Source of the DNA: Xylaria sp. FL1777
Lineage: Eukaryota; Ascomycota; Sordariomycetes; Xylariales; Xylariaceae
Length of the DNA stretch: 64,000 nucleotides
Reading direction: 5' to 3'
Assembly: GCA_022578965.1 (NCBI GenBank)
Contig: MU400727.1
Location: forward strand, 1 to 64,000
Part shown: positions 11,431-22,262 of the stretch, one piece after another
Layout: every line of letters begins with the position of its first letter
Position numbering within the stretch: position 1 is the stretch's first letter
Translations under genes and position numbers: made by a program
The notes under the pieces: generated by a model
Databases searched by the model: none
What the model was told of the DNA's origin: nothing
Seen by the model: only the letters and a program-made list of their open reading frames with translations

Positions 11431-14330
11431 ACTAATAGTTCATATATTAAAGTTAAAATTCTTTAGTTTTTAGTACTTTTAGTTATTTTATATAAATTGC
11501 TTTAATTTTTTAAAAAAAAACAACCTTTTTAATTTTTTGCTAGTTAGTTTTACTAATTAATATTACTTATAATTAATATTTTTTTTAACTTTATAAAAGC
11601 TAATTTATTTATATAATAGCTTTTTATTATTAAACTTATTTATTAAAAGCATAGTATTATAAAAAAAAACAAAAAAGCTTTTTTTAAGTAGTTGCTTAAT
11701 TTTATAAGCGTTTTTTTAAAATTTAGCTTTTATAGCTAATTTTCTTTTTTTAGTTATAATTGCCTTAACTTTTATAATATTTTAGTTATAGCGTTTTAAT
11801 TGCTTAACTTTAGCTTTAATAAAATTTTTATAAAAGGCAATATTTTGTTATTTAATTACTTTTTATGTTAGTATTACATTTTTTACTAGCAAAATTAGCA
11901 TTTTTTTATATATTAGCTTATATAAGCTGCAGCTATAATAGCACACAAAAATATAATTTACTTATACTACTAAGTTTAAATATTTTAGCTAATTTTTTTT
12001 AGTTTTATTTATTACTTATATAAAGCTTTTTTTTATTAGCTTATAGCTTTTTTTAATAAAGCTTTAAGCTTAAAAATAATAAGTTAAACTATAGTTTATT
12101 TTATAGCTTAAAGTATTTATTGCATTTTTTACTTCTTTTTTGAATTTAAAGCTATTATTATATTTAATTCTTATAAAAACTTCGTGCTAAAATACGATTT
12201 TTTTTTTAATAAATTTAAGTATTCTTAAAAAATCTATGTGTTTTAAAAGTTTAGCTTTTAAATAAGTTATTATTTTGTATTTTGCTTTTATAATAGCTTT
12301 AAATTTATTATTTAATAGCATAGTTTATATATTTATAACTTAAAAAACTAGAAAATCTAAAGAGTAATTAAAACAGTATTTTTTAGTTTTTTTGCTATTT
12401 GCAGATTTTTAGCAATTAAAATAACTAGCAATTATAACATAAACATTTTAATAAAAGCCCTTTTAGTAATATCTTTAAGTTATTTGTTAAGTTATAAATA
12501 TTTAGCTTTTATAGGTTATTTTTTTATAGTTTTTTTTAATAAAAGCTTTTTAAGTCTTTTTGTTATTAATAACCCTTTTTAGCATTCTTTTAAACTTTGT
12601 TTTCCTTTAAAAAATGAACTTATTAATAAAAAATTTAAAAGCTTCTTTTTTAAAGTAATTCTGCTTTTTTTCTGTTATAAGTTTTTTTAAAACTTGCTTA
12701 AAAACAAAATACTTAGCAATTTACTTGCTTTTTTTGCTTTAATCTTTTTTTAAGTATAGCAAAAGTTTTATTTTTTAGTATACTAAGCTTTTAACTAGTT
12801 AATTGCTTAATTTTTTATACGCAATAATAATAGCTATTATATATAGTTAAAAATTAATAAAATCTTTTATATTTTTTTTTTAATAATTATTTAACTTATT
12901 TAATAGCTTAAAAAGTTTTTTAAAAAGCTTATTAGTAGCTATATGTTTTTTTTTTAGCATATAATAAAATATAAAATTAAAAGTCTTTATATATGTTATT
13001 TATTTTGTTAATTAAGCATTTAATAATGCTAAAAATCTATTATTTAGTTATGCTATAAAAACTTTTGCATTAGTTTTTAAATAAAACGTAATTTTATAAA
13101 AATAGTTTTGCAACTTTTAAAAAGTTTTAATAATAGCAAGCTTTTTTAGCTTTATAGCATTATATTTTTTTTTAAGGCCTTTTTATGTTTTAAACTTATA
13201 TTTTGCTAGTTTAATAGCTTTATTAACTTTTTAGCATAAAATAGCGCTTTAGCTAGTTTTAAAAGCATTTATTTTTAGCTAAATAAGTTTTTTTGTGTAA
13301 TTAAAAGTAATAAAAATAAAAGCTATTATAATAGCTTTTTAAAGCTTTTTTATAGCTTTTTTTTGCAGTTTTTTAAAGCAAAACAGCTTATTTTTCCGTA
13401 ACAAAACCATTAATAGTTTTGCAATTATAACATACTTTTATATTTATATCTAGTAATATACTATTATTTTTAAAAAAAACTATACTTTTATAATGTTTTT
13501 ATAAGTCTTTTATTTAAGAATTTTTATTACTTTTGTTTTTATTAAGCTTTTGCTATTAGTGCTATATATATAGCTAATTATTTTAGTTGTTTGTTTTACT
13601 TATTTGCTTTTAAGTACGCTAGCTATAATTTTAGCTAGCTTAAAATTAAGCAGTATAGCATTAAGATTTTTAAAATGCTTTAATATAAACTGCTTAATTT
13701 TTAAAGCAACTTTATAATTATTATACTTAGTAATAAGTCCTTTAATTACTACGTTATTAAAAAAAGGTTTGCACTTTATTAATAATATATTATATAAAAC
13801 TTTTAATAGTACTTTTAAAAATTAAGCTACTAAATTTATTGCTTTTTATAAAAAAGTAATTATTTAAAAAAAGCTTATTAGTATAAAAAAAGCAATTATT
13901 GCTTAGCTAAAAATAAAAAGTAGTATTTAATTATATTTTAAAAATAAATTAACTATAAAAATTACTTTATATATTGCAAACTTTTTAAAAAACTTATTAT
14001 AGCTTTAAAAAAAATTAGCATTATATATAGTAATTACGTTTATTTTTGTAGCTAAATTAATTAATTAAACTTTTTTACTTTTTTTTTGCACTAAAAACTA
14101 AGCGTTGCAATATAAACTATAAGCTTTTTTAAAAACATTATGCTTAAGTTAAGTTTTTAAAACCTTTATAGTAATATTTTTTAAAAATTTAAGAATTAAA
14201 ATGCTGCAAATTTGCTATGCTTTATAAAAAACTGTTTTAATTTTATAAAAAGGAAAAATTTTATTATATATTTTTTTTATTTTAAAAAAGTTTTAAAAAA
14301 GTGCTATTTTTTTGCAATACTATATTTTAG
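11430..14330 (-). pseudogene. Ty3/gypsy pol remnant (RT, RNase H, integrase), copy 1
   Basis: Read on the minus strand through its stops, this follows fungal gypsy Pol. Reverse transcriptase lies at about 14300-13560: a segment near 14030-14057 reads like the LINATKIN block, and a segment ending near 13650 reads like the stretch after the catalytic site (KGP, then IRQFILEHF). The catalytic Asp pair is Asn-Asn (codons 13753-13758), as G-to-A change predicts. RNase H is at about 13300-12980 (KYNAI, then a TDAK-like site read as TNAK). Integrase follows: zinc-binding region about 12560-12400, core with a DNG-like site near 12130, and C-terminal region to about 11480. In the zinc region the first Cys of the pair reads Tyr (12421-12423) and the second survives (12412-12414). 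Limits are approximate; the gene is dead. Confidence 0.85.
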
Positions 14331-17300
14331 TTAATAATATTGCTTTTTGTTAAGTAAGGTTAGTTATATAAAGCTTTTTTAAAAAAACAGCTAATTGTTT
14401 AATAATTAGTTAAGTGCTTTTAAAAGTAGTGCTAAAACGTAAATATATGTTTTAATAAATGCTATTTTGTTAAAATAGCATAAGATTTTTTAAGTAATAG
14501 CTTGTTTTTTTTAAAGCTTGCTTTTTTTACTTATAAAATCTAAGTAAAACAGTGCTATTAAATAGTACGTTATCTTTAAAATAAATCTTTTTATTTTTTG
14601 TTTTATATATTATATTTAAAATTATTGTTTTACTTTTTATTAATTTGTTAGTTTTTAAAGCTTAAAAAATTAATAGTACTTAAGTTAAAATTATAATTAA
14701 GTTATATTTGCTTTTTAATTTATATGCAGGATTTTTAGTTTTTATAATTGTTAATCTTTTAGCATTTTTTTGCTTTAGTGTTTTTTTTATTATAACTAAA
14801 AGTATTTTAAGTAGTTAATTATTATTAAAAATAGTACAGACCTTTTTATTGTTTTATATCCTTAGATTTTCAAAAAGTTTAATATTTTATATAAAAGAAA
14901 TTAAAAAAGCTACTAACGTTATATTATTATATAGGTTTTAATTTTTTTAAAAGTTTGCATTTGCATATTTTTTTAAACTATATCTTTTTAATTTTTCTTT
15001 TGCTTTTTTTTGCTAATCGTTAGATTCCTTATTTAAAGTCCGGTATTTTTATGCCTTTTATAGCTTATTTGCTAAACTAGTAGTTTAGCAAATATATATT
15101 AGTTTTTTAGTTATTAATGTTTTTAAGCTTTTAAACTTAGTTCTTTAATATAGTTTATTACTAGTATAATAATTTAGCTTGTTTTAAATATTATACTAGC
15201 TATTATATAAAAGCCTTAAAAATATAAACTTATTTAAAACTTTATAATAAAGTTTATTTTTAGCAATAAAAAGTAAATAGCCTGTTTTTTGCTAACTATA
15301 TATAGCAAAAAAGGTAATAACCTCTTATTTATTTAAATAGTAGTTTTTAAGCATTTTATACATTTAATTAAATTGTTAGTTTAGTTAAATTCTTTTTAAG
15401 TTATATTTATATTTTTAGTAGTAAAGCTGTTTTTATTAATAAATAAGTCTATAATAATGTTAAACTACGCTTTAAAATTAATAATTTTAATAATATTCTT
15501 TCCGTAAATTTTGTTTTTTATTTTTACAGTAAGCTTTAAGCAAAGCTATATATATTCTTTTAGCTTTATAATACCTAAAAATATAGCTAAAATATTTTGT
15601 AATCTTAGCAATAAAGCTAACATAAAACATAAATTTAAAAAGCTTAAGTATTTTTAGTTAAAATAATTTGTTAGGCTTAAGTTTTCTTTATTATAAAATT
15701 TATACTTTAATGTTTTTTTAAATAAGTTTGAGCTATTACTGCTAATATAATTATTATACTTTTTATAAATCTTTATTTTAAAAAGGTTAAAAGTTTAATT
15801 AACGCTTTTTAAAACTATTAATGCTAGCTACATTAGCTTTTTAAGCTTTTTTTTTTCTTTTAGCACTACTAGCATAAAATTAGCATAAAGCTAAAGTTTA
15901 GTTAAAAATATTACTTTTTTTAAAAGTAGCATAAGTATAACAATTAGTAATTTTTGTTTTTCTAGGTTATTTTTAAATAATAAATATATAGTATTATATT
16001 AGTTTAAAATCTTAAAAAGCATTTTATTAAACTTTAGCTTATTTTTTAACGTTTAAAAATCTAAAGCAATATAAGCAAAAAATAACATTACTTAATTATT
16101 TTATTAGTTTTAATTGCAAAAAATCTTTATTATTTTATAGCATTACTTATTTAAAAAAGCAGCTATAAAGCTAAATTAAAGCATATAAGTATACATAATA
16201 AAACCGTTATATTTTATTTTTTTATTTATTTGTACTACTAAATAGTTTAATAAAAAGCTAGTTTTGCAAGTGCTACTTAGCAATTTATATTTATTAAGCT
16301 AATTAGCTAATTATAACATTAGCTAAAAATTTTTTTGTACTTTTTTAACTGCTAGCTATTAAAATTTTATGTTATTTTCTAAAAAGTTTATGCTTTTATA
16401 AAGAAAAGTATTTTTTATGTTTATTTAAGTTAAGATTTCTTGCAATAAAGTTTTTAGTTAAGCTTTATATCTTGATTTATTGCTTTTTTTTTTAAAATAA
16501 GTTGTAGTATGTTTAATTTAATTTGCTAACTTAAACTTTTGCTAAAGTTATTTAAAAGTAATAATATTATTTTTAGTATTAGTTTAAGTACTTTTGCTGC
16601 TTTAAAATATAACTTAGCTTTTATTTAAGCAATTGTTTAAATAAAAACACTAAAGTACTTTAAAACTCCTAGTATAAAGTTCTTAAAAATAACATCCGTT
16701 TTTTTGTTTAAAAAGTTCTTGGACTTTTTAGCTTATATTTTTTTAAATTTTAAGCTTTTTTTTATAAGTTTTGCTTTTTAGATTTTTTAAAGCTTTTAAT
16801 AATTAAAACTTTTTAGTTTTAGTAAAGTATTTTGCTTGTAAAAATTATTGTTTATTTATGTATTTTTAGTATTAAGCTAAATAAAAGACTTATTGTTATT
16901 TAAATAAATCTTTTTAATTGTTTAATTTATAAAAGGCTTCTTTTTTTGTTTTTTAGGTTTTTTTTTACTTTTTGTTTAGTAAAAGGTAGCTTTTTTAGTT
17001 AAAAGCTTATAATAATTAGCTTAAAACATATTTATGCTAATTTTTTTGCTTAATATATAGCTTTATAAAACTTTAGTACTATTTATATTATAAAAAATGC
17101 TTTATGTAAAGTTTTAATTAGTTGCAATAAAGCTATTATTTAGCTTGCTATTTATTAAGTTATTTTTTTTAACATTGCAAGCCTTTGCTAGTTTTATTTT
17201 ATAAAGCGTACTAATTTAATTATTAGTTTTTTTATTTAAAAATTAGTTTAGCTGCTTGTTATTTAGCTAGTAAAGTCTTTTTTTTTTTTAACTCTTTTGT

Positions 17301-20092
17301 TTGCTTTTTATTTTAGCATTTAGATCTTTATTATTTAAAATAAAGTTTTTTTTCTGCAGTTAATAATAAGCTTTTTACTTAAGCAGTTTATTATTGCTTA
17401 AAACAAAGTTATATATTTATTTTATTGTAGCATTAAAAATTCTTTTTTTATTTTTGCTAATTTTTATAACTTTAAAAAGAACTTTTATACATTTAAGGCT
17501 TGCAAAAAATCCTAGCTTTTTTAAGCATTATTTAAAGTTTTAGTATATAATGTTTTTTTTTTTTAATTTGTAAGCAAAGCTGCACTTATAAACGTAGTAA
17601 TTGTTTATGCTACATTTTTAACAAATAGTTCTTTTTACTAAATAAAGATTATTTAACTTTACTTATTATAAAAAATTAAACAATTATTTGCTTTGTTTTT
17701 GTTTTTTAAAGTTATATTTACTTCTTTATAAATATTTAAAAATTATAGCATTAATGCTAAACATTTACTTCTTTAATAAGTTTATATTAATTTTGTAATA
17801 CTATAATGTTTATAATTCTTAATTAATTAGCTAAATATACTGATTTTATAGTTCTTTTAGCATTTCTTTTAGTTTTTTTTTTATAATTGCTACATTTTTT
17901 TGCTTTAATTTTAACTATTATATTTGCTTAGTAATATTATCTATGTTTTAATTATAAGCAAAGTATTAAGTTAATTTTATTTATTGTTTTTTAATAATAA
18001 CCGTTTTAGCAGCTAGTATAGTTATATTAACAGCTAGCTTAGTAGCATTAATAGCAGTATATAAAAGCTTATTAAAATTATAATTATATAAATAATTAAC
18101 TTTTTTTTATGCTTTGCGTGCTTTTTTTGTTTTTTTAAAGTAAAAATTTAGCTTAAACTCTTTATTAATTTAGTTATTTAATGTTTTATAAAAGTTCTTA
18201 TAAAACATTTCGTTTAAGTTATTATATAACTTTTTAAAGAACTTTATTATTTTATTAATAATATTTTTATTTAGTTCTTTAAGCAAACTTTAAGTAAGTT
18301 AAAAATTAAAGTAGTAATTTTTTTAGGCTTTAATATTTTTAACATATACTTAATGCTAAAAAAAATAAGTTTTAAAATCGGTAAAATGTATAGCTTTTAA
18401 GCAAGCTTTAAAATCCTGCAATATAGTAATAATAAACTTATTTTACTTAAAATCTTAAAGCTTAAACTTTTGCTTAAGCAGTTTATAAGCTTTAATTTAT
18501 AATAAACAATTTTTTAGTATTATTTTTACTATTTTTTTTGTTTAAGAAGTATTGCAATAAACAAGAACTTATTTAATTTTATTAATATTTTTAAAACGCT
18601 TTGCATAAAAAAAAGCATTTAAATCGTTTAGCTATTTGTTTACTTTTAACTTATTAAACAGTAAATGTTAGTTTAACTTTAAGTTAAAAAGCATAAATAA
18701 TAGCTTAATTTTAGCATTATGCTTATTATTAAAATAGCTTAAACTAAATAAAGTTGCTTTAATATTTTTTAAAAACAATAAGCTAGTTATTTTTATTTTT
18801 TTTGTTTATAAGTAGTTTTAATGTTTTTTATATATTAAAATAAAAAGATCTAATAATTTTTTATAGCTAGATTATTTAACTAAGCTATAGTTTTTAAACT
18901 TTTAAGCTATATAATAAATTAAAGTAAAGTTTATATAAAAGTAACAAAAAAAGTAAGCTGCAAAAAATAATAAAAGTAAGCTAAATAAAAGTATAAGTTT
19001 AAAAAAAAAGAAAGTATAAAATGCTAAAAATTTTTAAATATTTTAAGTATTTAGGTTTTTTTGTGCTATTTTTTTAAACTTTTTTTTTAAAAAACTTAAT
19101 AATTTTTTTTATTTGCGTTTATAAAAACTGCTAGCTTATTTTTTATAGCTTTTTAAGTTTTCCTCTAAATGCTTTTATATTTTTGTTTTTTATATGCTTT
19201 TATCTTTTTATATGCTTTATAGCGTTTAGTTTTTTTGTTTTTTAGTTTAGCTTACTTTGCTTTATGCAAGTTTTATTAAGCAGGCTTTATTTTTTTATAG
19301 CTTTTTATTTATAAAGGTAGCATGCTTTTTTTTTTTTTTTAAAGCCTTTTTATTTAATAATAAGTATTATAAAAAAGCAATAGCTACGTTTTATGTAAAG
19401 TTTTTAAGCAATAACTAGCTTACACTTAAAAAACCTTGCTTTTTATTTCTTAATAAAAAATTATATTAGCTTAAAAAATAAAGTATATTTTTAATTATTA
19501 ATAGCTTTATATATTAACATGTAAACTTAAATTTATTTAATGTAAATAAACGTTAGATTTGCTTGCATTATAGCTTTTAAAGGTTTTAGCAACTTTTACT
19601 TTTTTTTAGGCCTGTTTTTTGTTTTTTTTTGCTTATATAAAGGCAATTGTGCCTTTTTTTTTATAAAGCACTAGCTTTTTAGCAAAAATTTCTTTTTTTT
19701 AGCTTTTTAAGGATTTTTAACAAATAGTTTTTTAGCTGCGCTATTTTAAAAATTATGTTAGCATTTTAACACTTAATTGTTGTTTTGCTAAAAAAAATAA
19801 AAGCGCTTTATAAACTAAACTAAAAAAAACAGTTTAACATTTTTATACGTTTGTTTTAAGTTTTAATAATTAAAAGCTGCTAGCTTAAACGTTTATTGCT
19901 AATTATAATTAAACTGCTTGCGCTAAGCAAGCTTTACTTATTACTAGCTAAAATAGCTAAATATAATATATTGTGTTCTGCTTATAAAAATTATAGCAAT
20001 TAATAAATAAATAAATTAAACATATAAGTTAGCAATAATAAATTGCTTATTTGTTAGTTTTGTAGTATTATTTATAGTAAATAAAAAATCGG
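14331..20092 (-). other. Gag/protease-side block of gypsy copy 1, unresolved
   Basis: This is the interval between the primer-binding site and the recognisable reverse transcriptase, where gag and protease should lie in a gypsy element. I could not locate a convincing zinc knuckle or protease Asp-Thr/Ser-Gly site by eye. At nearly 5.8 kb it exceeds what gag plus protease normally need, so a long leader or additional coding sequence is likely. It aligns along its full length with copies 2 and 3. Confidence 0.45.
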
Positions 20093-20109
20093 CTTTACTA
20101 AGAATACTA
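20093..20109 (-). other. Putative primer-binding site, gypsy copy 1
   Basis: Just inside the right (5') LTR, the coding strand reads TAGTATTCTTAGTAAAG. Copies 2 and 3 have TAGTGTTCTTAGTAAAG at the same place, so the site is conserved while its surroundings drift. TAG could be a mutated TGG, the usual start of a site complementary to a tRNA CCA end. I cannot name the tRNA. Confidence 0.4.
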
Positions 20110-20110
20110 A

Positions 20111-20414
20111 TAAAATAAAGCAGTATAATTGCGCAAGATTTACTATACTACTTTAATTGCAAAAAGATAAGTTATAACTTATGCATTCAAGCAATTAAGC
20201 TATATATAAATTAAAAAATTAAACGATTAATTAAAAAGCTATTTAATAATATAAATAAAGCAACCATAGCTAATTTTCATTTTGTTGTACATAATCCTTA
20301 AGTTTATACTTTAAAATCTAGCGCAATACTTATACTTTTATTTTTACCATATAACTTAGCCCAAACTTACTCTAACTAGCTAGTTAGCTCATTTAGTCAC
20401 TCTACTTTACTTTA
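20111..20414 (-). repeat. 5' LTR of gypsy copy 1
   Basis: This 304-bp partner of 5458-5761 holds the element's promoter if transcription runs minus. It retains more C (for example around 20370-20405) than the other LTR, so the two were mutated unevenly. It contains the short palindrome ATAAGTTATAACTTAT. Confidence 0.92.
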
Positions 20415-20418
20415 GTAT
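20415..20418. repeat. Target-site duplication GTAT, right of gypsy copy 1
   Basis: This pairs with 5454-5457. Confidence 0.8.
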
Positions 20419-21159
20419 TAAAAATTTAAACAATTAAATTAAATTAATTGTGTTTTAATTGTTTTAATAAACATAACTGCAAAGTTATTATGCTTTATAT
20501 AATAACTAAAACAGTTTGCAATATAATGCTTTTTTTATAATTAGTTTAAGCTACTAGTATAATATTACTATAACAAAATATTATACGCTAAATTAACTTA
20601 ACTTGCTTAGCTTTAAGCTTAAGCTTACATAATTCGTTAAATTAACAATAATTCAAAATAGCATTAGTAATAGCTTATATAAAGTTATATTTTAATATAT
20701 ATTGTTAGTTATGTTTTAATTGCAGTAAAATATGCTACATAAAATACTAAATATAGTTATTAAATAAATGCTTTAATATTGCATTACTAGTTAGTTTATT
20801 TAGTTTACTAAGCTTTTTAATAAATTTTAAAAGTTTTAAAGCTGTTAGTTTTTCTAAAAAATAATTATTAATTAAGCTAAAGCTAAAATCGTTAAAAGTC
20901 TGCAGTTTTATAGTAAAGTAAAAAAATAACACTAATTAATAAATTAACAAATAAAGCTTAACTTTTAACCATTTAAGCTTAAAACACCACAACATAATAA
21001 AGTATCTTAATTATAAAGTTAGCACTAAGTATAAATATTACTATAAAAAGCCTTAAGCAATGTTATAATTGTTATTTTTAAAGTTTATTAATAAATAGTC
21101 TATAAGTATAAGTAGTATATATATGTATACAAAGTAAACCTTAGCTCAAAAATTAACAA
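20419..21159. other. Eroded AT-rich DNA between gypsy copy 1 and the MITE
   Basis: This 741-bp stretch was continuous with 1-5457 before gypsy copy 1 inserted. Apart from a 61-codon open stretch on the minus strand (20747-20932) no gene or repeat is visible. Retained C and G are slightly more frequent around 20980-21060 and 21130-21160. Confidence 0.6.
20747..20932 (-). pseudogene. 61-codon residual open stretch, unknown
   Basis: This minus-strand open stretch begins at GTG and encodes a Leu, Lys, Phe and Asn-rich peptide. It lies outside all recognised transposons, in the interval between gypsy copy 1 and the MITE. Its composition includes a plausible amphipathic segment but no motif I know. 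It could be an exon fragment of an eroded gene, an unrecognised end piece of the neighbouring copia element, which reads in the same direction, or chance. No ribosomal or promoter context supports expression. Confidence 0.2.
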
Positions 21160-21293
21160 AGGTGCCTTAAACTAAAATATATAAAACGTAGGCCTTAAAC
21201 CTACAAATATATCTGCATAAGCCCTTAAAAAAGGTAAATTATAGCTTGCAGCAAGCGTAGCCCGCTGTTTTATGTTTTTAGTTTAAGGCACCT
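21160..21293. mobile_element. 134-bp MITE-like element with 18-bp perfect TIRs
   Basis: The ends AGGTGCCTTAAACTAAAA (21160-21177) and TTTTAGTTTAAGGCACCT (21276-21293) are exact inverted repeats. The interior is clearly more GC-rich than everything around it and has a small nested inverted repeat (GTAGG...CCTAC near 21188-21204). The size and TIRs fit a non-autonomous DNA transposon. I see no convincing target-site duplication. The eroded copia RNase H remnant stops exactly at its right end. Its short length may explain its escape from mutation, since RIP needs longer duplications. Confidence 0.7.
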
Positions 21294-22262
21294 AAAATAA
21301 AGTTTTATATAGCTTAAGTTTAAAAGTATAAACGTTAATTTATAGTTATAATTATTTATTTGCTATTTGATTTTATAGTTTAGATTTTTAATATTTATTA
21401 GTGCTAAGTTAGTTATTTAAGTAATAGCTATAAGGTTATATATAGCTTTTAGTTAGTAAATGCTGCTTATATAAACGCTATATATACATTAAAAAATATA
21501 TTACTATATAGCATTTTTTGTACAGAAGTTAATTAAAGCTAGTTAGTTTATTTAGCCTTTTTACATAAGTGTTATATTTTTTTCGTACAAAAAAATAACT
21601 TAACTACTATTAAATTTAATAAAATAATTTTGTTATAAAGTTTTTTTTAGCTTTATATAAAACTTTGCTCTATATAATTTATGTTTTTTTTTTGCTAAAA
21701 ATTTAAGTATAACAAAGCTAAACATATTGTTTATTTATAAACCTATAATATTAAATTTATATAAAGGTTTTAATATAAATAGCAAACATAAGTTATATAT
21801 AAAAACTACTATATTAAGTTTTTTATAGTAATATTAGTAATAAGTTTTAAATTAATATAGCTTTAATTTAGCTAAGTTGTATAATAGTTATATAATTTAT
21901 ATAATTGTTTTTTTAGGATATTTTAAAACAAGTTTAAAAAGTAATTATATAAAGATCTTTTATGCAAGCTTGTTTTTTAATTATATATATGCTTGCGTAA
22001 TATTTTAAAGCTTGCTTAAAGCATTAAAGTTTTAAATTAGCAAAAGGCCTAAAGCTAATAATAGCTATTAGCTTATTTGCTAAATTATTAGTAATTAAGT
22101 TAATATAGTTTTTTTTTTTGTATTATTATAGCTTTATATAATTAATTTAAACTTTTTGTATAGCTTAGTTATTTTTTTTTAATTTTTTATATAAAGCAAA
22201 ACTTAAAAATTTAAGTGTTATTATATTTGTTTAAATTATATTTTACAAACTAAAAAACACTT
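21294..22262 (-). pseudogene. Copia reverse transcriptase / RNase H remnant, left copy
   Basis: Read through stops on the minus strand, 22225-22170 resembles the RIF-S-F-DEIK block that opens fungal copia reverse transcriptases. About 22130-22080 resembles the following ILTQ.PTIQ block. The catalytic LQTDD-like site reads L-stop-I-Asn-Asn (Asn codons 21726-21731), as expected for mutated Asp codons. Sequence like the start of RNase H reaches the MITE border at 21294 and stops there, so the C-terminal part is absent. The gene is dead. Family assignment rests on several blocks in the right order and spacing; no search was run. Confidence 0.8.

Larger units (their letters stand above)
5458..20414 (-). 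mobile_element. Ty3/gypsy-like LTR retrotransposon, copy 1 (degenerate)
   Basis: The 14,957-bp element is bounded by 304-bp direct repeats and flanked by GTAT duplications. Orientation is minus. A T-run next to the left LTR reads as a polypurine tract on the minus strand, and the pol remnants read on the minus strand in the order reverse transcriptase, RNase H, integrase. That order marks Ty3/gypsy rather than Ty1/copia. No open reading frame survives. This copy keeps more C and G than copies 2 and 3, for example around 14821-14880. Fungal gypsy elements are usually roughly half this length; the excess lies on both sides of the recognisable pol segment. Confidence 0.92.

Noticed and set aside
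352..21293. A single 21-kb transposon bounded by the inverted AGGTGCC termini at 352 and 21293
   Set aside because: The end at 21293 has its own perfect partner at 21160, giving a compact 134-bp element. The extra flank match to 352 is only a few A/T bases.
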